Below the pieces are notes generated by a model, which worked only from the letters and a program-made list of their open reading frames with translations, was not told the DNA's origin and did no database searches. 64,000 nt of DNA from Xestospongia muta (Eukaryota > Porifera > Demospongiae > Haplosclerida > Petrosiidae), in assembly GCA_963693285.1 (NCBI GenBank), contig OY848917.1:18271745-18335744 (forward strand). The letters are read 5' to 3'. A program made the position numbers and the translations under genes. Positions 39,423 to 52,100 of the stretch are shown here, piece after piece. The first letter of the stretch is position 1, and each line of letters starts with the position of its first letter.

Positions 39423-40256
39423 CTATTATAAAAACAAAAAAATATTAAATATATTAGTAAATGTATGATAAGATTTACGTAAATCAAAAAGACTTTAAAA
39501 TAAATATTGCCAGTAACTTCTTAGTTAATTCATTTCAATAATTTCTTGTAGTCTAATGATTTCTACAAAAAATGAACTGTATACCTAGTCATGTAGTAGT
39601 GAAAAGTTTGGGTATAATATCAATAGGAAATCCTTAATATAGTGCTAAAGGTTATCTGACTCAGAGATATATCTTGGGCTAAAAGCAAACTAATTTACAT
39701 TATTATAGTGGTTTGTAATTTCATTTAACGTATTAAAAATTTGGGACAATCTTTGATTTTCCATATAAATAACGTTCCACAACTGCTCAATCACTTATGC
39801 AGTATGTGTATGAATATGGAGTATGTACTTTACAAATTGTAAAAAGACCGATAAACAATATCTTAAAACAACAATTAATGAAATATAACAAAAAAGCAGA
39901 AATCACAATAACCATAGACAGTAATCATTAACTCATATTTATACATTATCATAAACCACTCATCAATAGTACTAACACTACACTACAATGAATTTTCATG
40001 AATTAAAAGCTCTATGTGATTCCTGTCCAGCATATAGATATAAGTGTATTTGAAATAACTATTAACTCATTTATAACCATATGCCTTCATCAAAACAAGC
40101 TCTATACATGTATAGTAGTTCCTACTTTATATTATGAGATTGTTTACTTTAACACCTGATAACAACTAATTAGTATTATTGTTCAAAATGGATAAAAGAA
40201 ATAAATTAGTTTGAACATTATAATACTATTATGTTACTTTATCAAAGAATGAAATA
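39423..40256. other. Upstream of the cap exon, nothing recognised
   Basis: AT-rich, presumed intron 1. No start exon with a phase-0 donor stood out. Confidence 0.5.
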
Positions 40257-40387
40257 GTATACATACATACATACATACATACATACATAAATACATATAT
40301 ACATGCACACATACATACATACATACATACATACATACATACATACATACATACATACATACATACATACATACATACATACATACA

Positions 40388-40423
<36 letters not shown>

Positions 40424-40509
40424 TATGCATACATATATATATATATATATACATACATACATGCACACATACATACATACATACATACATATATACATTC
40501 ATACATACA

Positions 40510-40543
<34 letters not shown>

Positions 40544-40550
40544 CACACAA
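40257..40550. repeat. (ACAT)n microsatellite
   Basis: Nearly 300 bp of CATA/ACAT tetramers with short TATA interruptions. It is open in several frames simply because the tetramer lacks stops. Confidence 0.95.
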
Positions 40551-40598
40551 ATATATATATATATTCATTTATTTATACAATGTATATATATATATATA

Positions 40599-41003
40599 TT
40601 AATGTTGTGCCAGTACTAGTTTATACCTCCAGTACAGTACTAGATCCAGTACCCAGTACCAGTATAGTTCCAGTATAGTACTAGTTCCAGTACCCAGTAC
40701 CAGTATACTTCCAGTACAGTACTAGTTCCAGTACCCAGTACCAGTATACTTCTAGTACAGTACTAGTTCCAGTACCCAGTACCAGTATAGTTCCAGTATA
40801 GTACTAGTTCCAGTACCCAGTACCAGTATACTTCCAGTACAGTACTAGTTCCAGTACCCAGTACCAGTATACTTCTAGTACAGTACTAGTTCCAGTACCC
40901 AGTACCAATATACTTCTAGTCCAGTATTTTACTGGAACTAAGTTTAAAATGAAGTACTATGAGTAGTTTTAGTTCCAGTACCAAAGTACTGGCACAACAC
41001 TAA
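40599..41003. mobile_element. MITE filled with a 41-bp minisatellite
   Basis: The inverted ends TTARTGTTGTGCCAGTACT (40599-40617 and 40985-41003) bound a run of 41-bp units containing CTAGTTCCAGTACCCAGTAC. The insert sits in TA-rich microsatellite, so the target duplication cannot be defined. Elements made of minisatellite between short inverted ends are known as minisatellite-MITEs. Confidence 0.75.
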
Positions 41004-41020
41004 TATATATATATAATATA

Positions 41021-42376
41021 TGTGACCCGATATGAAAAAAACAGTCATTTTGCGCAAACGAACGATTTTGAGTTATTTGACTTTGAGAATAGAGTATTTC
41101 TTTCTCTGTATTTTGGCGTTTGTTGCATCAAAATCTGACTCTTGGTTGCTGAGTTACGTGCGTTACAAGGACATCCCCTCAGGGAATGCTAAATCCAAAA
41201 AACATTGATTTTTAATTTTCCGTTTACTTCCGTTAACGCAGCTCACGTGATCGAGCACATTTTTTTGCTGGGAAAAGTTTGTGTTCTTTAACTTCTTTTT
41301 GATGACTTTTGAGATCTTTTTTAAACGTTTTCTTGATGTGACAATGTCAGTAACTTTATTAAAGAAATCCTAAACAAGTTTTTGTGTTTACTAAAAGGTT
41401 AGGGAAAAGATATCTTTTACTATACAGTTTGAATATAAATATAGGTGTGATAAGAAAAGAAAATACTTAACACTGAAGTTGTACAGTTTCCAGCTCGTGT
41501 GGTAGCTAGAAGCTGACCCATTATTACAAGGTCCATTTCCTGCTTTGATAGTTCTGCCATATCGTTTCTTATGGCCTTGTAGTGTGACTCAGGAAACTGT
41601 TCCGAGCATTTAGCTCAACAACCACACCCCTGATTAAAGAAGGTTTGGCATACATTCGCCTCTTCAATGTCTGTAGGTCTCTGACTAACCCCTACATCTT
41701 TCTCACATCTATTTACTACAATTGCTGGTGTTATGGTTGGTTCTGCAATTGAAAATTTAATTTTGTTTTTCTTGAATTAATAGTACCTTCAGATTGATGG
41801 TCAAAGTGATCTTCAAGCTCATGTGTCCTATCATCTACTTCTACTTCCATTTCGATATCATCCATTTCTAAATCTAATTCATTGTCATCTTCATTATATT
41901 CTGTTGTTATTAATAACCATAATAAGTAGATTCATAGCAATTTCCTGTCTGCATGTGTGAAATACTTGCCGCGTGGTAATTCATCATCACCTTCGAAAAA
42001 GTAGTCTTCAATAAGGCTAAGAAGACCCTCGTCGTTATATTTTGTGGCATTCTGCCACTGTTTAGCAGCCTAGCGATCGCTTGTTCGTTGGAAGTGGCCA
42101 TTTTAAATTTTCTTCACAGATAATGGTTGCCATCGCAACGTCTATATAAAAGACGCAACGCGCGCTCCGTACATTTTTAATGAGAGGAAACATTCGTCTC
42201 GTTTCTCTGTGCTCGCGTACAAAAGTGATTCAGATTTGATATCAAATGAACGGTAAACCTTCGTTTAACAATATTATATCAAAAAAAAAAATTCATAAAA
42301 TTTTTATTTTATTATGTTTTTGCGTATACTGAAAATGTACCGAATTCGCAAAATGACTGATTTTCTCATATTGGGT

Positions 42377-42380
<4 letters not shown>
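41021..42380. mobile_element. 1.36-kb DNA transposon with about 34-bp inverted ends
   Basis: The left end opens TGTGACCCGATATGA and the right end, inverted, reads TGTGACCCAATATGA. Both continue to CAGTCATTTTGCG with few mismatches. It is flanked by (TA)n, so a TA target is likely but not provable. It has a higher CG content than its surroundings and carries a two-exon gene fragment on the minus strand. The superfamily was not identified. Confidence 0.8.
41470..42101 (-). pseudogene. Transposon gene, N-terminal two exons, broken
   Basis: The ATG at 42099-42101 opens MATSNEQAIARLL. A frameshift within about 50 bp leads into KQWQNATKYNDEGLLSLI and DYFFEGDDE, and a stop follows at RKLL. An acidic stretch (EYNEDDNELDLEMDD, VEVDDRTHELEDHF) then runs to a 44-nt GT-AG intron (41743-41786). 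Exon 2 contains VGVSQRPTDIEEANV, C-G-C-stop-A-K-C-S, then SHYKAIRNDMAELSKQ and MDLVIMGQLLA. The CGCxxKCS motif with a following EL-D-VIxGQ helix is a pattern I associate with unnamed, multi-copy metazoan transposon genes; the Cys cluster probably binds zinc. A TGA replaces one residue inside the cluster. The catalytic part is absent, so the element is non-autonomous. Confidence 0.6.

Positions 42381-42381
<1 letters not shown>

Positions 42382-42458
<77 letters not shown>
42382..42458. repeat. (TA)n microsatellite followed by poly-T
   Basis: Dinucleotide run directly at the right end of the 1.36-kb transposon. Confidence 0.95.
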
Positions 42459-42459
<1 letters not shown>

Positions 42460-42464
<5 letters not shown>

Positions 42465-43015
42465 GGCTAACCATATTTCTTTCTCATTGACAACCTTTTA
42501 TTTCATATAAACCACAGTATCAACATTAAGATTTGATTCATTTGGGACAATTATTATACATTACAGTATGAAATCTTGCAATGTGCATTAGATATACAGA
42601 GCATTTGTTGTTGCAGTAAGATTTGATAAAAGTATGCTTCATCAAAACTTGGTACTATACAAAATCAGTATGTCATTTATTTATTACTCACAGTACCAAT
42701 AAATGACAGGTTTGGAATTTAATCTTATTTTATTAGACTGGTGTATATTCATTGCTATTTTCATAGTCTTCTAATATAATGCTATGTGGCTTAATCTATT
42801 TATGTGAACATAGCCACCCTGACAGATGACTGATAGTTGAGAACTATTATATAACAAAAATTTCTTGACAAACATTAAATTTTACATACAATTGTAGGTA
42901 TCAATTTTGAACAATAATCTTATATCTTAACAGTAACATATACCATACACAAAAGTATGACAGTATTGTATTGTACAGCTGATAAATTATTAATAAGAAT
43001 AGTATGTTTTGAAGT
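42460..43015. other. Unremarkable AT-rich stretch
   Basis: Between the transposon stack and satellite block 8. No motif was seen. Confidence 0.5.
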
Positions 43016-43195
43016 GTTTGCTTTGATTCTTTCACAAAGGACAAACTCTAACATCTAATCCAATTATTATAATAACTAAAGCAACAAGTAAAATTTGAAA
43101 AGGAACTTTGCCTGTGGCAGAGCTATTGTACCCTATCAAGTAGTAATGACAAGCTTTCCATTCAGTTGCAAGTTTTATACACATATGGATTATAG
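43016..43195. repeat. Left boundary repeat of satellite block 8
   Basis: About 180 bp match 58466-58655 in the same orientation, including TTTGCCTGTGGCAGA and GACAAGCTTTCCATTCAG. On the minus strand it opens a short frame with a hydrophobic stretch (FQILLVALVIIIIGL). The right copy has a stop in that frame, so coding is doubtful. Confidence 0.8.
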
Positions 43196-43199
43196 TGAC

Positions 43200-46100
43200 T
43201 GAACATGACAAGCAATAACAGCACCATAAATGTGCAAACAAAAAAATAGAGTGAACAAAATAACAAAAATGGATTAAATACACTTAGAATTTACATTACA
43301 ATATATCACACTTACCAACTATTATATTGTAAAGGACATATTCAGATGACGAGTAATGATAGAATTATAAATGTGGAAACAAAAAACAATAGAATGAACA
43401 AAATGGCAAGATTGCATTCATTACAATTTAAATTTTCATTACAATATATCACACTTACAGCCTATTATATTGTAAAAGACACATTCAGATGACAAGTAAT
43501 GACAGCATCATAAACAAGAAAACAAAAAACAATAGAGTGAACAAAATGACAAAATTGTATTCAATAAACATAGAATTATCATTAAAAAATTCACACTTAA
43601 TCGCTATTATATTTTAGAGGACCCATTCAGAAGGCAAACATTAACATCACCATAAATGTGCAAACAAAAAAAAAAATAGAGTAAACAAAATGACAAAATC
43701 TTTTAAAAACAGTCAGAAATTACATTACAATATATCACACTTACCTCCTATTATATTGTAAAGGATACATTCAGATGATAAGTAATGACAGTACCATTTA
43801 TGTGGAAACAAAAAACAATAGAGTAAACAAAATGACAAAATTGCATTTAATACATTTAGAATTTACATTACAAATCTCACTTACCAACTATTATGTTTTA
43901 AAGGACACATTTAGATGATGAGTAATGACAGCACCATAAATGTGCAAACAAAAACCAATAGAGTAAACGAAATAACAAATTGCATTTACTATATTTAGAG
44001 TTTACATTAAAATATATCACACTTACCAACTATTATATTGTAAGGACACATTTAGATGATGAGTAATGACAGCACAATAAATGTCAAAACAAAAAACAGA
44101 GTAAACAAAATAACAAAATTGGATTCAATCCACTTAGAATTTACATTACAATATATCACACTTACGGGCTATTATTATGTAAAAGACACATTCAGATGAT
44201 AAGTAATAACAGCACCATAAATGTGGAAGCAAAAAACAATAGAATAAACATAATAATAAAATTGCATTTTATACATTTAGAATTTACATTACAATATATC
44301 ACACTTACCTCCTATTTTATTGTAAAGGACACATTCAGATAATGAGTAATGACAGCACCAAAAATGTACAAAAAAACAATAGAGTAAACAAAATAACAAA
44401 GTTACATTTAATACAATTAATATTTACATTACAATATATCACACATACTTTCTATTATATTGTAAATGACACATTCAGATGATGAGTAATAACAGCACCA
44501 TAAATGTGCAAACAAAAAACAATAGAGTAAACAAAATAACAAAATTGGATTCAACACACTTAGAAATTACATTACAATATATCACACTTACCTCCTATTA
44601 TATTGCAAAAGAACACATTCAGATGATAAGTAATAACAGCACCAGTAATGTGGAAACAAAAAACAATAGAGTAAACAAAATCACAAAATTGCATTTAAGA
44701 CATTTAGAGTTTACATTAAAATATATCACACTTACCAACTATTATATTGTAAATGACACATTCAGATAATGAGTAATGACAGCACCAAAAATGTACAAAA
44801 AAACAATAGAGTAAACAAAATAACAAAGTTACATTTAATACAATTAATATTTACATTACAATATATCACACTTACTTTCTATTATATTGTAAATGACACA
44901 TTCATATGACAAGCAATAACAGCACCATAAATGTACAAACAAAAAACAATATAGTGAACGAAATCACAAAATTGTATTTACTACATATAGAGTTTACATT
45001 AGAATATATCGCATTTACCAACTATTATATTGTAAAGGACACATTCCGATGATGAGTAATAACAGCACCATAAATGTGCAAACAAAAAAATAGAGTAAAC
45101 AAAATAACAAAATTACATTCAATACACTTAGAATTTACATTACAATATATCACACTTACCGGCTATTATATTGTAAAGGACACATTCAGATGATGAGTAA
45201 TACAGCAACATTAATGTGAAAATAAACAATAGAGTAAACAAAATAACAAATTGCATTTTATATTTTTAGAATTTACATTACAATATATCACACTTACCGG
45301 CTATTATATTGTAAAGGACACATTCAGATGATAAGTAATACAGCACCATTAATGTGGAAATAAAAACAATAGAGTAAACAAAATGACAAAATTGCATTTA
45401 ATACATTTAGAATTTACATTACAAATCACACTTACCAACTATTATGTTTTAGAGGACACATTTAAATGATGAGTAATGACAGCACCATAATTGTACAACA
45501 AAAACAATAAAGTAAACAAAATGACAATATGGTATTTAATACATTTAGAATTTACATTACAATATATCACACTTACCGGCTATTATATTGTAAAGAAACA
45601 TTCAGATGATGAGTAATGACAGCACCATTAATGTGCAAAGAAAAAAAACAATAGAGTGAATAAAATAACAAAATTGGATTCAATACACTTAGAATTTACA
45701 TTACAATATATCACACTTACCGGCTATTATATTGTAAAGGACACATTCAGATGATAAGTAATAACAGTACCATTAATATGGAAACAAAAAACAATAGACT
45801 GAATAAAATGACAAAATTGTATTTAATACATTTAGAATTTACATTACAAATCACACTTACCAACTATTATGTTTTAGAGGACAAATTTAGATGATGAGTA
45901 ATGACAGCACCATAAATGTGCAAACAAAAACAAATAGAGTGAATAAAATAACAAAATTGGATTTACTACAATTAGAATTTACATTACAATATATATTACT
46001 TACCTGCTATTATATTGTAAACGACACATTCAGAAGATGAGTAATGACAGCACCATTAATGTGCAAAAAAAACAATAGAGTAAACAAAATAACAAAATTG

Positions 46101-49100
46101 GATTCAATACACTTAGAATTTACGTTACAATATATCACACTTACCGACTATTATATTGTAAAGACACATACAGACAATAAATAATGACAGCACCATTAAT
46201 ATAGAAACAAAAAACAATTAAGTGAATAAAATAACAAAATTGCATTTAATACAATTAGAATTTACATTACAATATATCACACTTACCCGCTATTATATGT
46301 AAAGGACACATTCAGATGATGAGTAATACAGTACCATTAATGTAAAAACAAAAAACAATAGAGTAAACAAAATAACAAATTGCATTTAATATTTTTAGAA
46401 TTTACATTACAATATATAACACTTACTGGCTATTATATTGTAAAGACACATTCAGATGATGAGTAATGAAAGCACCATTAATGTGCAAGGAAAAAAACAA
46501 TAGAGTAAACAAAATAAAAAAATTGAATTCAATGCATTTAGAATTTACATTACAATATATCACAATACCTCCTATTATATTGTAAAGGACACATTCAGAT
46601 GATAAGTAATAACAGCACCATTAACGTGGAAACAAAAAACAATAGAGTAAACAAAATCACAAAATTGCATTTAATACATTTAGAATTTGCATTAAAATAT
46701 ATTAAAATTACAAACTATTATATTGTTAAGGACACATTCAGATAATGAGTAATGACAGCACCAAAAATGTACAAAGTAAAAACAATAGAGTAAACAAATT
46801 AACAAAGTAACATTTAATACAATTAATATTTACATTACAATATATCACACTTACTTTCTATTATATTGTAAATGTCACATTCAGATGACAAGCAATAACA
46901 GCATCATTAATGTGCAAACAAAAAACAATATAGTGAACGAAATCACAAAATTGCATTTACTACATATAGAGTTTACATTAAAATATATCGCACTTACCAA
47001 CTTTTATATTGTAAAGGACACATTCAGATGATGAGTAATAACAGCACCATAAATGTGCAAACAAAAAACAATAGAGTAAACAAAATAACAAAATTGCATT
47101 CAATACACTTAGAATTTACATTACAATATATCACACTTACCGACTATTATATTGTAAAGGACACATTCAGATGATGAGTAATAACAGCACCATAAATGTG
47201 CAAACAAAAAACAATAGAGTAAACAAAATAATAAAATTGCATTCAATACACTTAGAATTTACATTACAATATATCACACTTACCGACTATTATATTGTAA
47301 AGACACATTCAGATAATGAGTAATGACGCACCATTAATATGAAAACAAAAAACAATAGAGTGAATAAAATAACAAAATTGTATTTAATACATTTAGAATT
47401 TACATTACAATTTATCACACTTACCTCCTATTTTATTGTAAAGAACACATTCAGATGATGAGTAATACAGCACCATTAATGTGGAAACAAAAAACAATAG
47501 AGTAAACAAAATAACAAATTGCATTTAATACATTTAAAATTTACATTAAAATGTATCACACTTACTAACTATTATATTGTAAAGGACACATTCAGATAAT
47601 GAGTAATGACAGCACCAAAAATGTACAAAGAAAAAACAATAGAGTAAACAAAATAACTAAGTTACATATAATACACTTAGAATTTACATTACAATATATC
47701 ACACTTACCGACTATTATATTGTAAAGACACATTTAGATGATGAGTAATGAAAGCACCATTAATGTCCAAAGAAAAAAACAATAGAGTAAACCAAAAACA
47801 AAATTGGATTCAATACACTTAGAATTTACATTACAATATATCACATTTACTGGCTATTATTATGTAAAAGACACATTCAGATGATAAGTAATAACAGCAC
47901 CATTAATGTGGAACCAAAAAACAATAGAATAAACAAAATAATAAAATTGCATTTAATAGATTTAGAAATTACATTACAATATATCAAACTTACTTTCTAT
48001 TATATTGTAAATGACACATTTAGATGACAAGCAATAAGAGCACCATAAATGTGCAAACAAAAAACAATATAGTGAACGAAATCACAAAATTGCATTTACT
48101 ACACATAGAGTTTACATTTAAAAAAATCGCACTTACCAACTATTATATTGTAAAGGACACATTCAGGTGATGAGTAATAACAGCACCATAAATGTGTAAA
48201 CAAAAAACAATAGAGTAAACAAAATAACAAAATTACATTCAATACACTTAGAATTTACATTACAATATATCACACTTACCGACTATTATATTGTAAAGAC
48301 ACATTCAGATAATGAGTAATGACAGTACCATTAATGTGGAAACAAAAAACGATACAGTGAATAAAATAACAAAATTGCATTTAATACAATTAGAATTTAC
48401 ATTACAATATATCACACTTACCTCCTATTTTATTGTAAAGGACACATTCAGATTACGAGTAATAACAGTACATAAATGTCCAAAGAAAAAACAATAGAGT
48501 AAACAAAAGAACAAAATTGGATTCAATACACTTAGAATTTACATTACAATGTATCACACTTACCGGCTATTATATTGTAAAGGACACATTCAAATGATAA
48601 GTAATAACAGTACCATTAATATGGAAACAAAAAACGATACAGTGAATAAAATAAGAAAATTGCATTTAATACAATTAGAATTTACATTACAATATATCAC
48701 ACTTACCTCCTATTTTATTGTAAAGGACACATTCAGATGACGAGTAATAACAGTACCATAAATGTGCAAAGAAAAAACAATAGAGTAAACAAAAGAACAA
48801 AATTGGATTCAATACACTTAGAATTTACATTACAATATATCACACTTACCGGCTATTATATTGTAAAGGACACATTCAGATGATAAGTAATAACAGTACC
48901 ATTAATATGGAAACAAAAAACAACAGAGTGAATAAAACAACAAATTGTATTTAATACATTTAGAATTTACATTACAAATCACACTTACCAACTATTATGT
49001 TTTAGAGGACACATTTAAATGATGAGTAATAACAGCACCATAAATGTGCAAACAAAAATAATAAAGTAAACAAAATGACAATATTGTATTCAATACATTT

Positions 49101-52100
49101 AGAATTTACATTACAATATATCACACTTACCGGCTATTATATTGTAAAGACACATTCAGATGATGAGTAATGACAGCACCATTAATGTGCAAAGAAAAAA
49201 CAATAGAGTAAACAAAATAACAAAATTGGATTCGATACACTTAGAATTTACATTACAATATATCACACTTACCGACTATTATATTGTAAAGGACACATTC
49301 AGATGATAAGTAATAACAGTACCATTAATAAGGAAACAAAAAACAATACAGTGAATAAAATAACAAAATTGCATTTAATACAATTAGAATTTACATTACA
49401 ATGTATCACACTTACCTCCTATTTTATTGTAAAGGACACATTCAGATGACGAGTAATAACAGTACCATAAATGTGCAAAGAAAAAACAATAGAGTAAACA
49501 AAAGAACAAAATTGGATTCAATACACTTAGAATTTTCATTACAATATATCACACTTACAGCCTATTATATTGTAAAAGACACATTCAGATGACAAGTAAT
49601 GACAGCATCATAAACAAGAAAACAAAAAAACAATAGAGTGAACAAAATGACAAAATTGTATTCAATAAACATAGAATTATCATTAAAAAATTCACACTTA
49701 ATCGCTATTATATTTTAGAGGACCCATTCAGAAGGCAAACATTAACATCACCATAAATGTGCAAACAAAAAAAATAGAGTAAACAAAATGACAAAATCTT
49801 TTAAAAACAGTCAGAAATTACATTACAATATATCACACTTACCTCCTATTATATTGTAAAGGATACATTCAGATGATAAGTAATGACAGTACCATTTATG
49901 TGGAAACAAAAAACAATAGAGTAAACAAAATGACAAAATTGCATTTAATACATTTAGAATTTACATTACAAATCTCACTTACCAACTATTATGTTTTAGA
50001 GGACACATTTAGATGATGAGTAATGACAGCACCATAAATGTGCAAACAAAAACCAATAGAGTAAACGAAATAACAAATTGCATTTACTACATTTAGAGTT
50101 TACATTAAAATATATCACACTTACCAACTATTATATTGTAAGGACACATTTAGATGATGAGTAATAACAGCACAATAAATATCAAAACAAAAACAAGAGT
50201 AAACAAAATAACAAAATTGGATTCAATCCACTTAGAATTTACATTACAATATATCACACTTACGGGCTATTATTATGTAAAAGACACATTCAGATGATAA
50301 GTAATAACAGCACCATAAATGTGGAAGCAAAAAACAATAGAATAAACATAATAATAAAATTGCATTTTATACATTTAGAATTTACATTACAATATATCAC
50401 ACTTACCTCCTATTTTATTGTAAAGGACACATTCAGATAATGAGTAATGACAGCACCAAAAATGTAATAAAAAACAATAGAATAAACATAATAATAAAAT
50501 TGCATTTTATACATTTAGAAATTACATTACAATATATCACACTTACCTCCTATTTTATTGTAAATGACACATTCAGATAATGAGTAATGACAGCACCAAA
50601 AATGTACAAAAAAACAATAGAGTAAACAAAATAACAAAGTTACATTTAATACAATTAATATTTACATTACAATATATCACACTTACTTTCTATTATATTG
50701 TAAATGACACATTTAGATGACAAGCAATAACAGCACCATAAATGTACAAACAAAAAACAATATAGTGAACGAAATCACAAAATTGTATTTACTACATAAA
50801 GAGTTTACATAAAAATATATTGCATTTACCAACTATTATATTGTAAAGGACACATTCCGATGATGAGTAATAACAGCACCATAAATGTGCAAACAAAAAA
50901 TAGAGTAAACAAAATAACAAAATTACATTCAATACACTTAGAATTTACATTACAATATATCACACTTACCGGCTATTATATTGTAAAGGACACATTCAGA
51001 TGATGAGTAATACAGCAACATTAATGTGAAAATAAAAAACAATAGAGTAAACAAAATAACAAATTGCATTTATATTTTTAGAATTTACATTACAATATAT
51101 CACACTTACCGGCTATTATATTGTAAAGGACACATTCAGATGATAAGTAATACAGCACCATTAATGTGGAAATAAAAACAATAGAGTAAACAAAATGACA
51201 AAATTGCATTTAATACATTTAGAATTTACATTACAAATCACACTTACCAACTATTATGTTTTAGAGGACACATTTAAATGATGAGTAATGACAGCACCAT
51301 AATTGTACAACAAAAACAATAAAGTAAACAGAATGACAAAATGGTATTTAATACATTTAGAATTTACATTACAATATATCACACTTACCGGCTATTATAT
51401 TGTAAAGAAACATTCAGATGATGAGTAATGACAGCACCATTAATGTGCAAAGAAAAAAAACAATAGAGTGAATAAAATAACAAAATTGGATTCAATACAC
51501 TTAGAATTTACATTACAATATATCACACTTACCGGCTATTATATTGTAAAGGACACATTCAGATGATAAGTAATAACAGTACCATTAATATGGAAACAAA
51601 AAACAATAGACTGAATAAAATGACAAAATTGTATTTAATACATTTAGAATTTACATTACAAATCACACTTACCAACTATTATGTTTTAGAGGACAAATTT
51701 AGATGATGAGTAATGACAGCACCATAAATGTGCAAACAAAAACAAATAGAGTGAATAAAATAACAAAATTGGGTTTACTACAATTAGAATTTACATTACA
51801 ATATATATTACTTACCTGCTATTATATTGTAAACGACACATTCAGAAGATGAGTAATGACAGCACCATTAATGTGCAAAAAAAAAACAATAGAGTAAACA
51901 AAATAACAAAATTGGATTCAATACACTTAGAATTTACGTTACAATATATCACACTTACCGACTATTATATTGTAAAGACACATACAGACAATAAATAATG
52001 ACAGCACGATTAATATAGAAACAAAAAACAATTAAGTGAATAAAATAACAAAATTGCATTTAATACAATTAGAATTTACATTACAATATATATTACTTAC

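Noticed and set aside
40229..40619. Overlapping open frames of 64-108 codons (CMYV / HTYI repeats)
   Set aside because: These are translations of the ACAT tetramer, open in several frames on both strands because the repeat lacks stops.
43032..43283. Possible membrane-anchored exon (FQILLVALVIIIIGL)
   Set aside because: The duplicate at 58.5 kb has a stop in the same frame, and the frame runs into satellite; no splice structure supports it.
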